Origin: Site-B1 sp963827785
Lineage (GTDB): Bacteria > Bacteroidota > Bacteroidia > Flavobacteriales > Flavobacteriaceae
DNA length: 64,000 nt
Reading direction: 5' to 3'
Assembly: GCA_963827785.1 (NCBI GenBank)
Contig: CAWHCT010000018.1
Location: 186,001 to 250,000, forward strand
Made by a program: the position numbers and the translations under genes. Shown here piece by piece: positions 55,826 through 64,000 of the stretch. How positions within the stretch are numbered: the first letter of the stretch is position 1; every line of letters starts with the position of its first letter. The notes beneath the pieces were generated by a model. The model ran no database searches. It was not told where the DNA came from and saw only the letters and a list, made by a program, of their open reading frames with translations.

Positions 55826-58725
55826 CTATAATTTGATCAATTTTGATGACATTTTTTGGCCAAATTTATTTTTCAGTTCAACAATGTAAATCCCGGATTT
55901 AAGATCTGACACATCAAATGATTCTCCTTTTACAAATGTACCTTTGTATTCTAAAATAGATTTACCGGTAATATCATAAATAATTAAGTGATTAACATCT
56001 TTATTTAATATAAATGAATCTGTTGACGGATTAGGAAATATGGCAAATGATTCTGTTTCTAATATATCATCTGTATCCAAGAGCTATTGAACTTTGGTTC
56101 CCAAATATTTTAAATCCTCCAGCAGGAATACTGATTTGATCTGTTGTATCGGTTACGTTTATTGAAGTACTGCCAGTTCCGTCCATAAGATCATACCAGG
56201 TTCCGGTATAAGGAAAATCTGGAATCGACATTTTGCGAAGATGTACTAAAATTAGCTAAAACCAATACATTTTTAAGTTCTGAACCAGGAGTATTTAGGT
56301 CTCCCGTATAAACATTAATTTTTGGTGTAAGAGTGCCGGAATTTATAGCATAATTACCTTCAAAAACGTCCTCGTTTATTTTTAATTCAATTAATCTTGC
56401 CCAATCAATATAAATTTGACTTCGGTCAGGATCACCCAACCAGTTTTCCGTCCATTGTGGTTGTGGTTTGGTAGCTAATTTACAACCGTCATTCCCAGAA
56501 TCGACAGTTACACCGTCACTACACAACCAAATTGAATTATCCATTCCAAGTTCAGCAAAATGCCATATCATTTTAGGACCCGGAATAGGAATGGTTACAG
56601 CCCCTAATGCCGACATTCTTGTTAGAGCTGTATTTAGATCAAAGCCATTATTATTATCTCCATATTCTTTCATTTCATACATGATCCTGTCTTTATCGTG
56701 ACTTTCAGGATATCCTAAAGTGCGTTTTTCTGTAAAACCATGGGCAGTATGACCCATTCTGTCAAAATTACTAGCATAGCCAAGGGCAAGTTCCTTGTAA
56801 TCATTCCACATTTCACTCCACATCATGACTCCTTTAGGGACTGCATCTCCTAACCTGTAATTAGCCCACTGCTGTTCTTCACTATCTGCTCCTAAATGCT
56901 CAAAAATAGCATAGTGTGTTTCATCGAGGCTCCAGGAATAATCGACATAATCTTTTAAAACAGCTACACGATCCGCCTGATAACTATTTGTGCATCCTTC
57001 ATCACCAGAGGTGCAATTTTGTGTAAATCCTTTTGTGAGATCCCATCTAAATCCATCTATTTTAAATTCTTCTATCCAATGTTTTATTACACGTTTCACA
57101 TATACTTTAGTAAAAGAATTTGAATGATCAAAATCACTACCTACACTATAAGCATGTCTTGCTTCTTCATTAAAATATGGATTTTCAGAACTTGGGCCAC
57201 CCCAACCATCGCCGTCAGGATCGTCCATCCACATACGTACCATTGGATTTCTTCCAAACGCATGGTTTAATGCCAAATCAAGAATTACTGCGATACCATT
57301 TTGGTGACATAGATCTACCAGCTCCTTTAATTTATTCTCTGTTCCGTAGAATTTATCTAATGCCATATGGAAGGCTGTGTTATAGCCCCAACCTTCATTA
57401 CCTTCAAACTCCATTACGGGCATGAGCTCTATGGCATTGATATTTAAGTTCTTAAAATAGTCTATTCTATCTATAAGATCCTGAAAGTTCCTATCCGCAT
57501 CAAAGTCACGTATAAGTGCTTCATATATTACAAGATCTTCCTTTTTAGGTTTAGTAAAATTAGAAACCACCCAAGAATAAGCTGTTTGACCTGTTTGTAA
57601 AACGCTAACTTCACGTTCTTGTCCTGCAGGATAAGCGTAAGTTGTAGCTAAATCAGGAAAAGTAGTTTCTGGGATCCAAGGGTCGTCAAAAGGAGATAAT
57701 ACTAATGTGGAATATGGATCTGCAGTTTTCACTAATGCGGGGGAATCAGCAACAGGACTAACGGCATAGACCCAATATTGATAGGTTTCAATTTTTTCAG
57801 AAGTCAACTCAATAAGCTCTAACCAAAATTGGTCAGTATCGGGATCCTTTTTCATTAAATATTCATCGTCAGGATTATAGCTATTGAAGCTCCCAGCAAC
57901 ATACACAAAATCTTTATTTGGAACGGTTAGTACTAAAGTAGCTTTTGTGTCGTCTGATGGATTATAATTAATGCCATCAACCATTTCAGCTGGAACAGAT
58001 TGTTCTGTAACTGTCGGAGCAATAATAACTTCAAAACTAGCCTCTCCTGTTTCGGTTGATCCAGGAGGTGTTCCTACAAATCGTACTGTTCCACTTTCGG
58101 TGATATTTGTTATAGTGATGTTGCAATTAGGAAATGAACAAGTTCCACTGCCAACAGAAACATCGTTATAAAACACCTCAAAAGTACCTTGAACAGTTGT
58201 ACTCCCTTGATATGTAATTATACCATTAACCGTTAGATCATCTCCCGAATTTAGCACAACAATTGGGTCTGAAGGTTGGGTAATATTTATTATAACATTA
58301 CCAACAGGAAAGATAAAATCATTACAGCCATCATCTTTTAGTTCTTGTGACCCATCTTCATTTCTAAAAACCATTCCAAGTTGAGTAGCATTATCTGCTT
58401 GTGTTTGATCAAGTCCATAATATGTTTGAGGTGTAATGGTTATGCTGAAGGTTCCATCACCATTATTGGACATTTCACCAACACCGTCATCTTGTCCCCA
58501 ATTTCCAATAACACTAAAACCAAAAGCATTAGAATTATCTCCAATTCCGGAATGCATATATACTTTAGCAGGATTATTAAATCCATTGCAATCGGAATCT
58601 GTACTGTTAATATCAACGGTAATCGTAACCGGCTGATCTACTTCTATTGCGCCAACACTCAAAGTTACTTGAGCATACGAATAACAAGAAAGTGATAAAA
58701 ATATGAAGAGTAATATTTTTTTCAT
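55826..58725 (-). CDS. GH13 alpha-amylase-family protein with T9SS type A sorting domain (two frameshifts)
   Basis: The start at 58725 opens a signal peptide (MKKILLFIFLSLSCYSYAQ). N-terminal Ig/CBM-like domains follow to about residue 330, including a CBM48-like segment (VYVAGSFNSYNP). The catalytic barrel shows all GH13 regions: DLALNHAFG, GFRWDLTKGF (nucleophile Asp), YAIFEHLG (acid Glu) and GYPESHDKDR. Extra bases near 56215 and 56080 break the C-terminal end; removing both yields 965 residues and joins the T9SS type A sorting domain (ESFAIFPNPSTDSFIL...GIYIVELKNKFG). A secreted or surface-attached enzyme that cuts alpha-glucans, fitting the SusC/D/E/F genes upstream. Confidence 0.9.
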
Positions 58726-58736
58726 AGTGAATATTT

Positions 58737-58769
58737 AAAAAAAAGGCTATGTGAACACATAGCCTTTTT
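58737..58769. terminator. Terminator between SusF-like gene and GH13
   Basis: A strong symmetric hairpin (AAAAGGCTATGTG/CACATAGCCTTTT, loop AA) between the SusF-like stop and the GH13 start. It can act in both directions and probably lowers GH13 expression relative to the Sus genes. Confidence 0.85.
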
Positions 58770-58781
58770 AATATGGTTTTA

Positions 58782-60935
58782 TTAATTTAAGGTAATCGTC
58801 TTATTAACAGTATCCAAAGTTAATGCATACGTCCCCGGAGTGCCGATAAATCTAAAGTTTGAGTCGCCATCATTGGCATTTTCAAAGTTTGGGTCTATGG
58901 TATATCCTTCGTTTTCATAATATGGATAGTTAAAACTGGTTGGATTCCAATCTTGTTGTGCAAAGAACCTAAAGGCATCATTAGCAAAATTAACTTGGGC
59001 AGAATAAACTCCATTACCAGTACATGGGAAATCTACAGGTGAGTTCCAGTTCCAACCTGCATCTGCAATACCTGCACCAACAAGCCATAATTGGTCAAAT
59101 TCACAGCTAGGTACGATAACCTGAACCAAAGTTATTGTTTTATTTACAGTATCCAATGTTAAAGTATAGGTTCCTGGCGTACCAATAAACCTAAAGTTAC
59201 TGTCGCCATCATTTGCATTTTCAAAATTTGAATCTATTGTATATCCTTCGTTCTCATAATATGGATAGTTAAAACTGGTTGGATTCCAATCTTGTTGTGC
59301 AAAGAACCTAAAAGCATCATTAGCAAAATTCACTTCGGCGGAGTAAACTCCAGTTCCAGCACATGGAAAATCTACCGGCGTATTCCAGCTCCAGCCAGCA
59401 TCTGCAATACCTGCACCAACCAACCAAAGTTGGTCATATTCACATGAAATAGGTTCAAGTGTGATGGTTTTACTTACGTCATTAAGGGTCAATAAGTAAT
59501 TTCCTGGCGTGCCAATAAACCTAAAGTTACTGTCGCCATCATTGGCATTTTCAAAATTTGCATCTATTGTATATCCTTCACTCTCATAATAAGGGTAGTT
59601 AAAACTTGTTGGATTCCAATCTTGTTGTGCAAAGAACCTAAAGGCATCATTGGCAAAATTTACCGCTCCAGAATAAATCCCATTTCCTGTACAAGTTAAT
59701 TCTACAGGTGAATTCCAGTTCCAACCTGCATCTGCTATACCAGCTCCAACCAGCCACAATTGGTCATATTCACAGTTTGGCCCTGTTACAGGGTCGCCTA
59801 AAGTAATTGTTTTGTTTACTGTGTCTATTTCTAGGAAATATTCCCCAGCAGTTCCAATAAATTGGAAATTGCTATCACCATCATTTGCATTGACCAAATT
59901 TTCATCAATAATATAACCTCTGGCTTCAAACCATGGATAATTGTAACTATCTGGATTCCAATCTGGTTGTAGGAAGAACCTAAAATTACCGTCATTGTCC
60001 GGACTTAAGTTTACATTGCCAGAATATTTCGTTCCCTGTAATGGAAATTCTACTGGAGAATCCCATCCCCATCCAGCGTCTGGCATTCCTGCACCAACTC
60101 CATAAAGTATTGGTGGCAGCGCAGTTTCATAAGGAGTTACAGTAATAGTAATTAAATCTGAAATTCTTTCTAATTCACCACTCGCAGTTTCAATTATTGA
60201 CCTTACCCTAACATCCATGGATGATGGAGTATCAACGGCTAGACCCAAATTTAGAGCAGCATCATTTAATCTAGCATGAGTAAAAGTAAGCATTCGCTCT
60301 TGAGTTTCTGCTAAGATTTCAACAGGTTCGAAGTTTGTTCCTGCTAAAGCTGTTTCAACATAATAATTAATTGTCGTTGGAGTATCCTCGGAAAAATCAG
60401 GATCATCCCACTCTACTGTTAAAGCAATCTCATCCTCTGTAATATCAGAAAGTACTACTTCAAAAGTACTATCAGGACTTGTTATAGCAGGGTTTGATTC
60501 CGGATAAGAACTTAGGATCAATTTAATGATATCCGAAAATTCACCGCCAGATACCCTAAAATAAATAATTGCCTCTTCAAAGGCAGGAATATCATTGTCT
60601 AACAATAAAGCATTTAATTCTTCAACAGATAATGAAAATGTGTTATTAGACGAAGATCCAATTGCAACAGGAGAAGTAAATTCTTCATCCATGGACATTT
60701 CAACTGAATAAGAATTGGACCCTGAAGCATTGTCATTCCAAACAATAGTTAAGGCATTATTTTGCTGGTTTGCACTATCCAAAATCAAGGATGCACCATC
60801 TGTTGGTGAAATTATTCCAAAGTTTTCTTCTGCTGTTACAAACTCAAAATCTTCTATATCATCGCAATTTGTTACAACAAAAAGCAATGTAAATATGTAT
60901 AATAATTTTAATAAGTTTTTCATCATTTTAATCAT
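58782..60935 (-). CDS. SusE/SusF-like outer-membrane lipoprotein with four repeated starch-binding-like modules
   Basis: The 717-residue protein has an SPII signal (LLYIFTLLFVVTNC), and the frame offers starts at 60935 or, better, at 60926 (MMKNLLKLL). Residues about 30-270 hold two SusE-type Ig-like domains (TDGASLILDSANQQNN; IALTVEWDDPD). From residue 276 to the end are four copies of a 107-113-residue module (core LWLVGAGIADAGWNW, FRFFAQQDWNPTSFNYPYYE, NANDGDSNFRFIGTPG). The last three are nearly identical. SusF has three and SusE two starch-binding modules; four is more than usual. It should hold oligosaccharides at the cell surface for SusC/D. Confidence 0.88.
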   Translation of the reverse strand: MIKMMKNLLKLLYIFTLLFVVTNCDDIEDFEFVTAEENFGIISPTDGASLILDSANQQNNALTIVWNDNASGSNSYSVEMSMDEEFTSPVAIGSSSNNTFSLSVEELNALLLDNDIPAFEEAIIYFRVSGGEFSDIIKLILSSYPESNPAITSPDSTFEVVLSDITEDEIALTVEWDDPDFSEDTPTTINYYVETALAGTNFEPVEILAETQERMLTFTHARLNDAALNLGLAVDTPSSMDVRVRSIIETASGELERISDLITITVTPYETALPPILYGVGAGMPDAGWGWDSPVEFPLQGTKYSGNVNLSPDNDGNFRFFLQPDWNPDSYNYPWFEARGYIIDENLVNANDGDSNFQFIGTAGEYFLEIDTVNKTITLGDPVTGPNCEYDQLWLVGAGIADAGWNWNSPVELTCTGNGIYSGAVNFANDAFRFFAQQDWNPTSFNYPYYESEGYTIDANFENANDGDSNFRFIGTPGNYLLTLNDVSKTITLEPISCEYDQLWLVGAGIADAGWSWNTPVDFPCAGTGVYSAEVNFANDAFRFFAQQDWNPTSFNYPYYENEGYTIDSNFENANDGDSNFRFIGTPGTYTLTLDTVNKTITLVQVIVPSCEFDQLWLVGAGIADAGWNWNSPVDFPCTGNGVYSAQVNFANDAFRFFAQQDWNPTSFNYPYYENEGYTIDPNFENANDGDSNFRFIGTPGTYALTLDTVNKTITLN
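58785..60110 (-). repeat. Four tandem coding repeats of about 330 bp
   Basis: Units on the minus strand lie at about 60110-59775 (divergent), 59774-59445, 59444-59106 and 59105-58785. The last three share long identical DNA stretches, for example around GCAAAGAACCTAAA and GGATTCCAATCTTGTTG on the plus strand, showing recent duplication. Confidence 0.88.
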
Positions 60936-61989
60936 TTAGTATTAAAGAATAAGTATACTCTCTTGGCGTACTTAAATCTAATATAACAGTGTAATTTCCA
61001 GCTATAGCTATGGCAATGTTTTCTGCTCCACCTTCGCTTTCCAACGAGCCATCTGCACCATTATCGCCATAAGCCCAAGCCCAGTCATCATTAGCTCTAA
61101 ATTTTATTTCTTCTGCAGTTAAATATAATGTTATACGCCAAGTTTTAGTATCTGAATCGTATTCCATATCTTGATCGCTATCCCAATTATTTGGTGTTGC
61201 AGAGCCTATAAGTCCCCAACTGTACATGGTTGCTGAATAAGTTAATGCATCAGTGTCAGCGTTTAAGAAATAATAGCCTTCAGTAGCCGTACAGTTAGAT
61301 TCATCAGACTCAACTAGAATACCTGTAAAACTTCCATCATCACCCCAATCAGTATTTCCCCAATCAAAAGCACCAGTTTGATCTGGACCTAGAAATTTAT
61401 ATTCTCCATCAAGCCAAACATAGCCTTCGTAATTGGTCTCTCCAAACGCAGCTGATGCTAACAAAGGAGCGTTTGGAGGATCCCAACCTTGATGGTTTCC
61501 TGGCACTGCAATTTTTGGTAAATCTGTTGTAAATGGTGTTACTACTACAGTAATAGGATTTGTGTATTGCGGGAGTAGATTTTCATCTCCTATATCTGAT
61601 TTTATTCTCAAATCTAGGCTACCCTCAACAAAAGGGAAAAGTCCTGCTTGTACAACCTGTCCATTAAAATTTGCAATATTAACCGAAATAGCATTGCTAT
61701 TGGTATTACCAATGGCAATAGGGTTTTCAAAATTTGTTCCACTGACTGCAATTTCAACTGTATAGTTAATTCCTGTTGGAACACTATAAGTTGCATCTTC
61801 CCAGCTTACAGTAATGGCTGGATTTGTTTGCTCTTCTAATGGATTAAGAACAAAGGATTGTCCTGTTGTAGGGGTCAAAATATTTCCGAAACTCCCTTCG
61901 GAAACTTGTAAATTATCATCATCACTACATGAAACAATAAATAGTGTGATTACAATTAAACAAAAATTAAGTATATATTTCATTTTCAT
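60928..61989 (-). CDS. SusE-like outer-membrane lipoprotein
   Basis: I start at 61989 (MKMKYILNFCLIVITLFIVSC), the SPII signal; the longer frame to 62109 runs inside susD. About 353 residues. The N-terminal half has an Ig-like SusE domain pair (SFGNILTPTTGQSFVLNPLE, ITVSWEDA, INYTVEIAVSGTNFENPIAI). The C-terminal half is a SusE/F-type starch-binding domain (VPGNHQGWDPPNAPLLASAA; YSWGLIGSATPNNWDSDQDM; IKFRANDDWAWAYGDNG). The SusF-like start overlaps or directly abuts its stop, so the two are co-translated. It would bind malto-oligosaccharide-like ligands on the cell surface. Confidence 0.88.
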   Translation of the reverse strand: MKMKYILNFCLIVITLFIVSCSDDDNLQVSEGSFGNILTPTTGQSFVLNPLEEQTNPAITVSWEDATYSVPTGINYTVEIAVSGTNFENPIAIGNTNSNAISVNIANFNGQVVQAGLFPFVEGSLDLRIKSDIGDENLLPQYTNPITVVVTPFTTDLPKIAVPGNHQGWDPPNAPLLASAAFGETNYEGYVWLDGEYKFLGPDQTGAFDWGNTDWGDDGSFTGILVESDESNCTATEGYYFLNADTDALTYSATMYSWGLIGSATPNNWDSDQDMEYDSDTKTWRITLYLTAEEIKFRANDDWAWAYGDNGADGSLESEGGAENIAIAIAGNYTVILDLSTPREYTYSLILND

Positions 61990-61994
61990 AGTTT

Positions 61995-63551
61995 TTAGTA
62001 TCCAGGATTTTGAGCTAAATTCGGATTTGCCCCTCTGGCTTGTTCTGGTATTGGGAATAGCTTGTAAAAATCTGGGATTGACGTTCCTTCTAAAGTGTTT
62101 CCTTTCCATGGCCAGATGTAGTTTCCACCTGTGAATTTATTGAATCTTATTAAATCTGTTCGTCTATGTCCTTCAAAATTAAGTTCTCGAGCTCTTTCAT
62201 CTAAAATGAAATCCAATGTTAATTCACCGGAACTAATTGGATCTGCATTAGACCGTGTTCTAACTTCATTTACTAAATCCAAAGCTGTGCTCATATCAGT
62301 GCCAGTAGCACCCCGTAATGCCAGTTCTGCATACATTAAATATACGTCAGATAATCTATAAAGCGGAAAATCAGTACTTGAAAATGATGTAGCCGTTGAA
62401 GTTCCTTCAAAATTAGTATTTCTGAATTTTATGGATGGATAGCCATCTGTCCATTCTTTATAATCTGTCATGTCATAATTATGCCCATCTGTCCAGAATA
62501 AAGATGCTCTCACATCATTGCTGTTTGCCAACTCTGTTGCATCATCTCCAAATAATCCATACCATGCAGGAGATGCTTTATGGCCTTGCCATCCTTCAAG
62601 AGCACCAAACTGTTCTATTGGCATAGTATCAGGACTTAAACTTCCATTTACAATGTAAGTTGTATTACCATAACTTTGGCTGTTTGTCGCATCTGCTAAT
62701 AAAGAATAGATAATCTCTGGTGAATTATTATTATCGGCAGAAAAATTCTCTAAAAAATTAGTTGCTAATGCATAACTGCTCTCGTTGATTATTTTATTAA
62801 CATAGATAGCAGCTTCATCATATTTGGCTTCTTCAATATAAACTTCGGCATTCATGTATAATTTAGCTAATAACATATCTACGACATATTTGTTGGCTCT
62901 CCCATAATCATTGACTTCAGGCATTAAAGGCTCTATTTCCAACAGCTCAGATTTTACATAATTGAATAATTCTAATCTAGAGGCTTCAGGTAATGGATCG
63001 GTTTCTCCAATATTATCTTCTGTGGCCAGTACACCTTTTCCAAATGCATCTATAAGGTAAAAGTAAGCTAAAGAGCGTAAAAAGCGAGCTTCATTACGAG
63101 CTAAATCAGAGTCTTCAATGGATACAGAGTTTAATACAGAAATTAAATTATTACATTGTGGAACCGTATAAAAAATACGATTGTACAAGTATCTGAAAAA
63201 CTTGTTGTTGCCATCCCAACTTGAGGTGGTGGTTAACTGATCCAGTCCATCATCTCCCCAACGGTTTTTCAGACCATCTGCAGTAAAATCCTGTAAATTT
63301 ATTATTCCTCTTAAGAAAGGAGATTCACCAGCGTCATCATCAATGTCTGAACTACCAGGTCCTGTTGGTCCTGATAAAGCAAATGTAGCATATAATCTTG
63401 ATACAATGCCTTCTATTGCGTTAGGGTCATTTGCTAGAACTTCATCTAGCGTTAGTTCTACTAATGGTTCTGTGTTTAAATCATCAATGCACGAATTTAA
63501 TGTTAAAAACAAGAATCCTAAAAGTGCAAATAGTTTTATAATATTTTTCAT
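61995..63551 (-). CDS. susD: RagB/SusD family nutrient-uptake outer-membrane lipoprotein
   Basis: The 518-residue protein has the SPII signal MKNIIKLFALLGFLFLTLNSC. It shows the SusD/RagB TPR-scaffold pattern: FRYLYNRIFYTVPQCNNLIS, EARFLRSLAYFYLIDAFGKG (the family's most conserved segment), YRLSDVYLMYAELALR, VNEVRTRSNADPI and LDERARELNFEGHRRTDLIR. It forms the lid of the SusC transporter and captures glycan at the cell surface. It starts 10 bp after susC stops and ends 6 bp before susE-like, one operon. Confidence 0.95.
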   Translation of the reverse strand: MKNIIKLFALLGFLFLTLNSCIDDLNTEPLVELTLDEVLANDPNAIEGIVSRLYATFALSGPTGPGSSDIDDDAGESPFLRGIINLQDFTADGLKNRWGDDGLDQLTTTSSWDGNNKFFRYLYNRIFYTVPQCNNLISVLNSVSIEDSDLARNEARFLRSLAYFYLIDAFGKGVLATEDNIGETDPLPEASRLELFNYVKSELLEIEPLMPEVNDYGRANKYVVDMLLAKLYMNAEVYIEEAKYDEAAIYVNKIINESSYALATNFLENFSADNNNSPEIIYSLLADATNSQSYGNTTYIVNGSLSPDTMPIEQFGALEGWQGHKASPAWYGLFGDDATELANSNDVRASLFWTDGHNYDMTDYKEWTDGYPSIKFRNTNFEGTSTATSFSSTDFPLYRLSDVYLMYAELALRGATGTDMSTALDLVNEVRTRSNADPISSGELTLDFILDERARELNFEGHRRTDLIRFNKFTGGNYIWPWKGNTLEGTSIPDFYKLFPIPEQARGANPNLAQNPGY

Positions 63552-63561
63552 AGTTGTTTTT

Positions 63562-64000
63562 TTAAAAATCTAAATTAATACCAAGTGTATACATCGTAGG
63601 TCTTGGATAGAAGCTCCCATCTATTCCTCCAAAATTTTCTGGATCCTGACCAGAATAATCAGTTACGATAAATGGGTTAGTTATACTACCATAAATACGT
63701 ACATTGCCATTTTTTAGCATATTGTCAAATCTATGTCCCAAGACAATATTGTCGCATCTTAAAAAGGATGCATCTTCTAAATAATAATCAGAATAGATGC
63801 TATTTCCAATCGCCTCGTAGATTTCTTCATCTGCTTCACCTGCATAAAAGTTTAATACGTTAGTTAAACTACTATTGTTGTTAGGCAACGCGCTTTCTAC
63901 CGTACCTAAGCTCAATTTATTCAGATTGAATACATTACCTCCAATTTGACCTCTAAAATTAGTTGTTAAATCCCAATTTTTATAGGTGAAATTTAATCCA
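63562..64000 (-). CDS. susC: SusC/RagA family TonB-dependent receptor, C-terminal part (runs off window end)
   Basis: The open frame enters from beyond base 64000 and ends at 63562. The visible 145 residues are the end of a 22-strand TonB-dependent barrel of the SusC family: FTYKNWDLTTNFRGQIGGNV, LEDASFLRCDNIVLGHRFDN (the conserved ASFLRxxNIxLGY-type strand), VRIYGSITNPFIVTDYSGQD and the terminal PRPTMYTLGINLDF. It would import oligosaccharides with SusD. The N-terminal part and plug are outside the window. Confidence 0.93.
   Translation of the reverse strand, partial: GLNFTYKNWDLTTNFRGQIGGNVFNLNKLSLGTVESALPNNNSSLTNVLNFYAGEADEEIYEAIGNSIYSDYYLEDASFLRCDNIVLGHRFDNMLKNGNVRIYGSITNPFIVTDYSGQDPENFGGIDGSFYPRPTMYTLGINLDF

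Noticed and set aside
1..64000. Search for riboswitches, rRNA, phage genes, plasmid origin or toxin-antitoxin pairs
   Set aside because: No conserved riboswitch core, structural RNA other than tRNA-Leu, phage or replication gene, or recognisable toxin-antitoxin pair was seen by reading the sequence.

Overview
The window is AT-rich chromosomal DNA of a member of the Bacteroidota, most likely a marine or soil Flavobacteriaceae. The evidence is a SusC/SusD polysaccharide locus, type IX secretion (T9SS) sorting domains of both types, short SPII lipoprotein signals, DUF6090 membrane proteins, HisKA_3 kinases and a TTTG-N17-TAnnTTTG promoter in front of a tRNA. There is one tRNA (Leu, anticodon TAG), no rRNA, no CRISPR array and no complete insertion sequence.

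Layout. 1-8.75 kb: unrelated genes all on the minus strand (DUF6090 membrane proteins, a serine beta-lactamase-fold hydrolase, an NTF2-like lipoprotein, a VOC protein, a repeat lipoprotein, two Gfo/Idh/MocA oxidoreductases). Several are separated by a recurring intergenic block, so the region looks like a string of single-gene cassettes, with leftover 5' ends of DUF6090 genes at the joints. 9-12.4 kb: M23-fold protein, Dps, a 42-aa basic peptide and an aldo/keto reductase. 12.6-20.6 kb: two very large surface proteins exported by T9SS. 20.8-25.7 kb: molybdenum hydroxylase operon (2Fe-2S subunit, Tat-exported catalytic subunit, XdhC, MocA-type cytidylyltransferase, SRPBCC protein). 26-29 kb: a 52-aa lipoprotein, then a TPR histidine kinase and response regulator. 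29-38.4 kb: housekeeping and envelope genes (DUF456, TonB-like, Bax inhibitor-1, GT2 plus flippase-like protein, RuvC, HemW, cyclase, DUF4230, MmcQ). 38.6-46.2 kb: a secreted duplicated-domain protein, then a 4-hydroxyproline catabolic operon interrupted by a DUF559 nuclease gene, facing an S28 peptidase. 46.4-50.7 kb: a heavily frame-broken set (asparagine synthase C-terminus, NAD synthase, acyl-CoA ligase, GNAT, PhnA fragment). 50.8-54.3 kb: DUF4407 protein, EamA transporter and M20 dipeptidase. 54.5-64 kb: a starch-type polysaccharide utilization locus on the minus strand (SusC end, SusD, SusE-like, SusF-like with four repeated modules, GH13, GH53).

How the genes work together. Hydroxyproline released from protein (possibly with help from the S28 peptidase) would be epimerised, oxidised, deaminated and oxidised again to 2-oxoglutarate. 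In the glycan locus, SusC/D would import oligosaccharides captured by the SusE/F-like lipoproteins and cut by T9SS-anchored GH13 and lipoprotein GH53 enzymes.

Quality warning. Many genes are broken by single extra bases that leave conserved protein sequence intact on both sides once removed (for example near 1814, 14043, 16396, 44911, 55536, 56215 and 56080, with dense clusters at 26.3-27.6 and 46.4-50.5 kb). Insertion-dominated errors of this kind look more like residual long-read error than gene decay. I annotate the affected genes over their full repaired span and say so in each entry.
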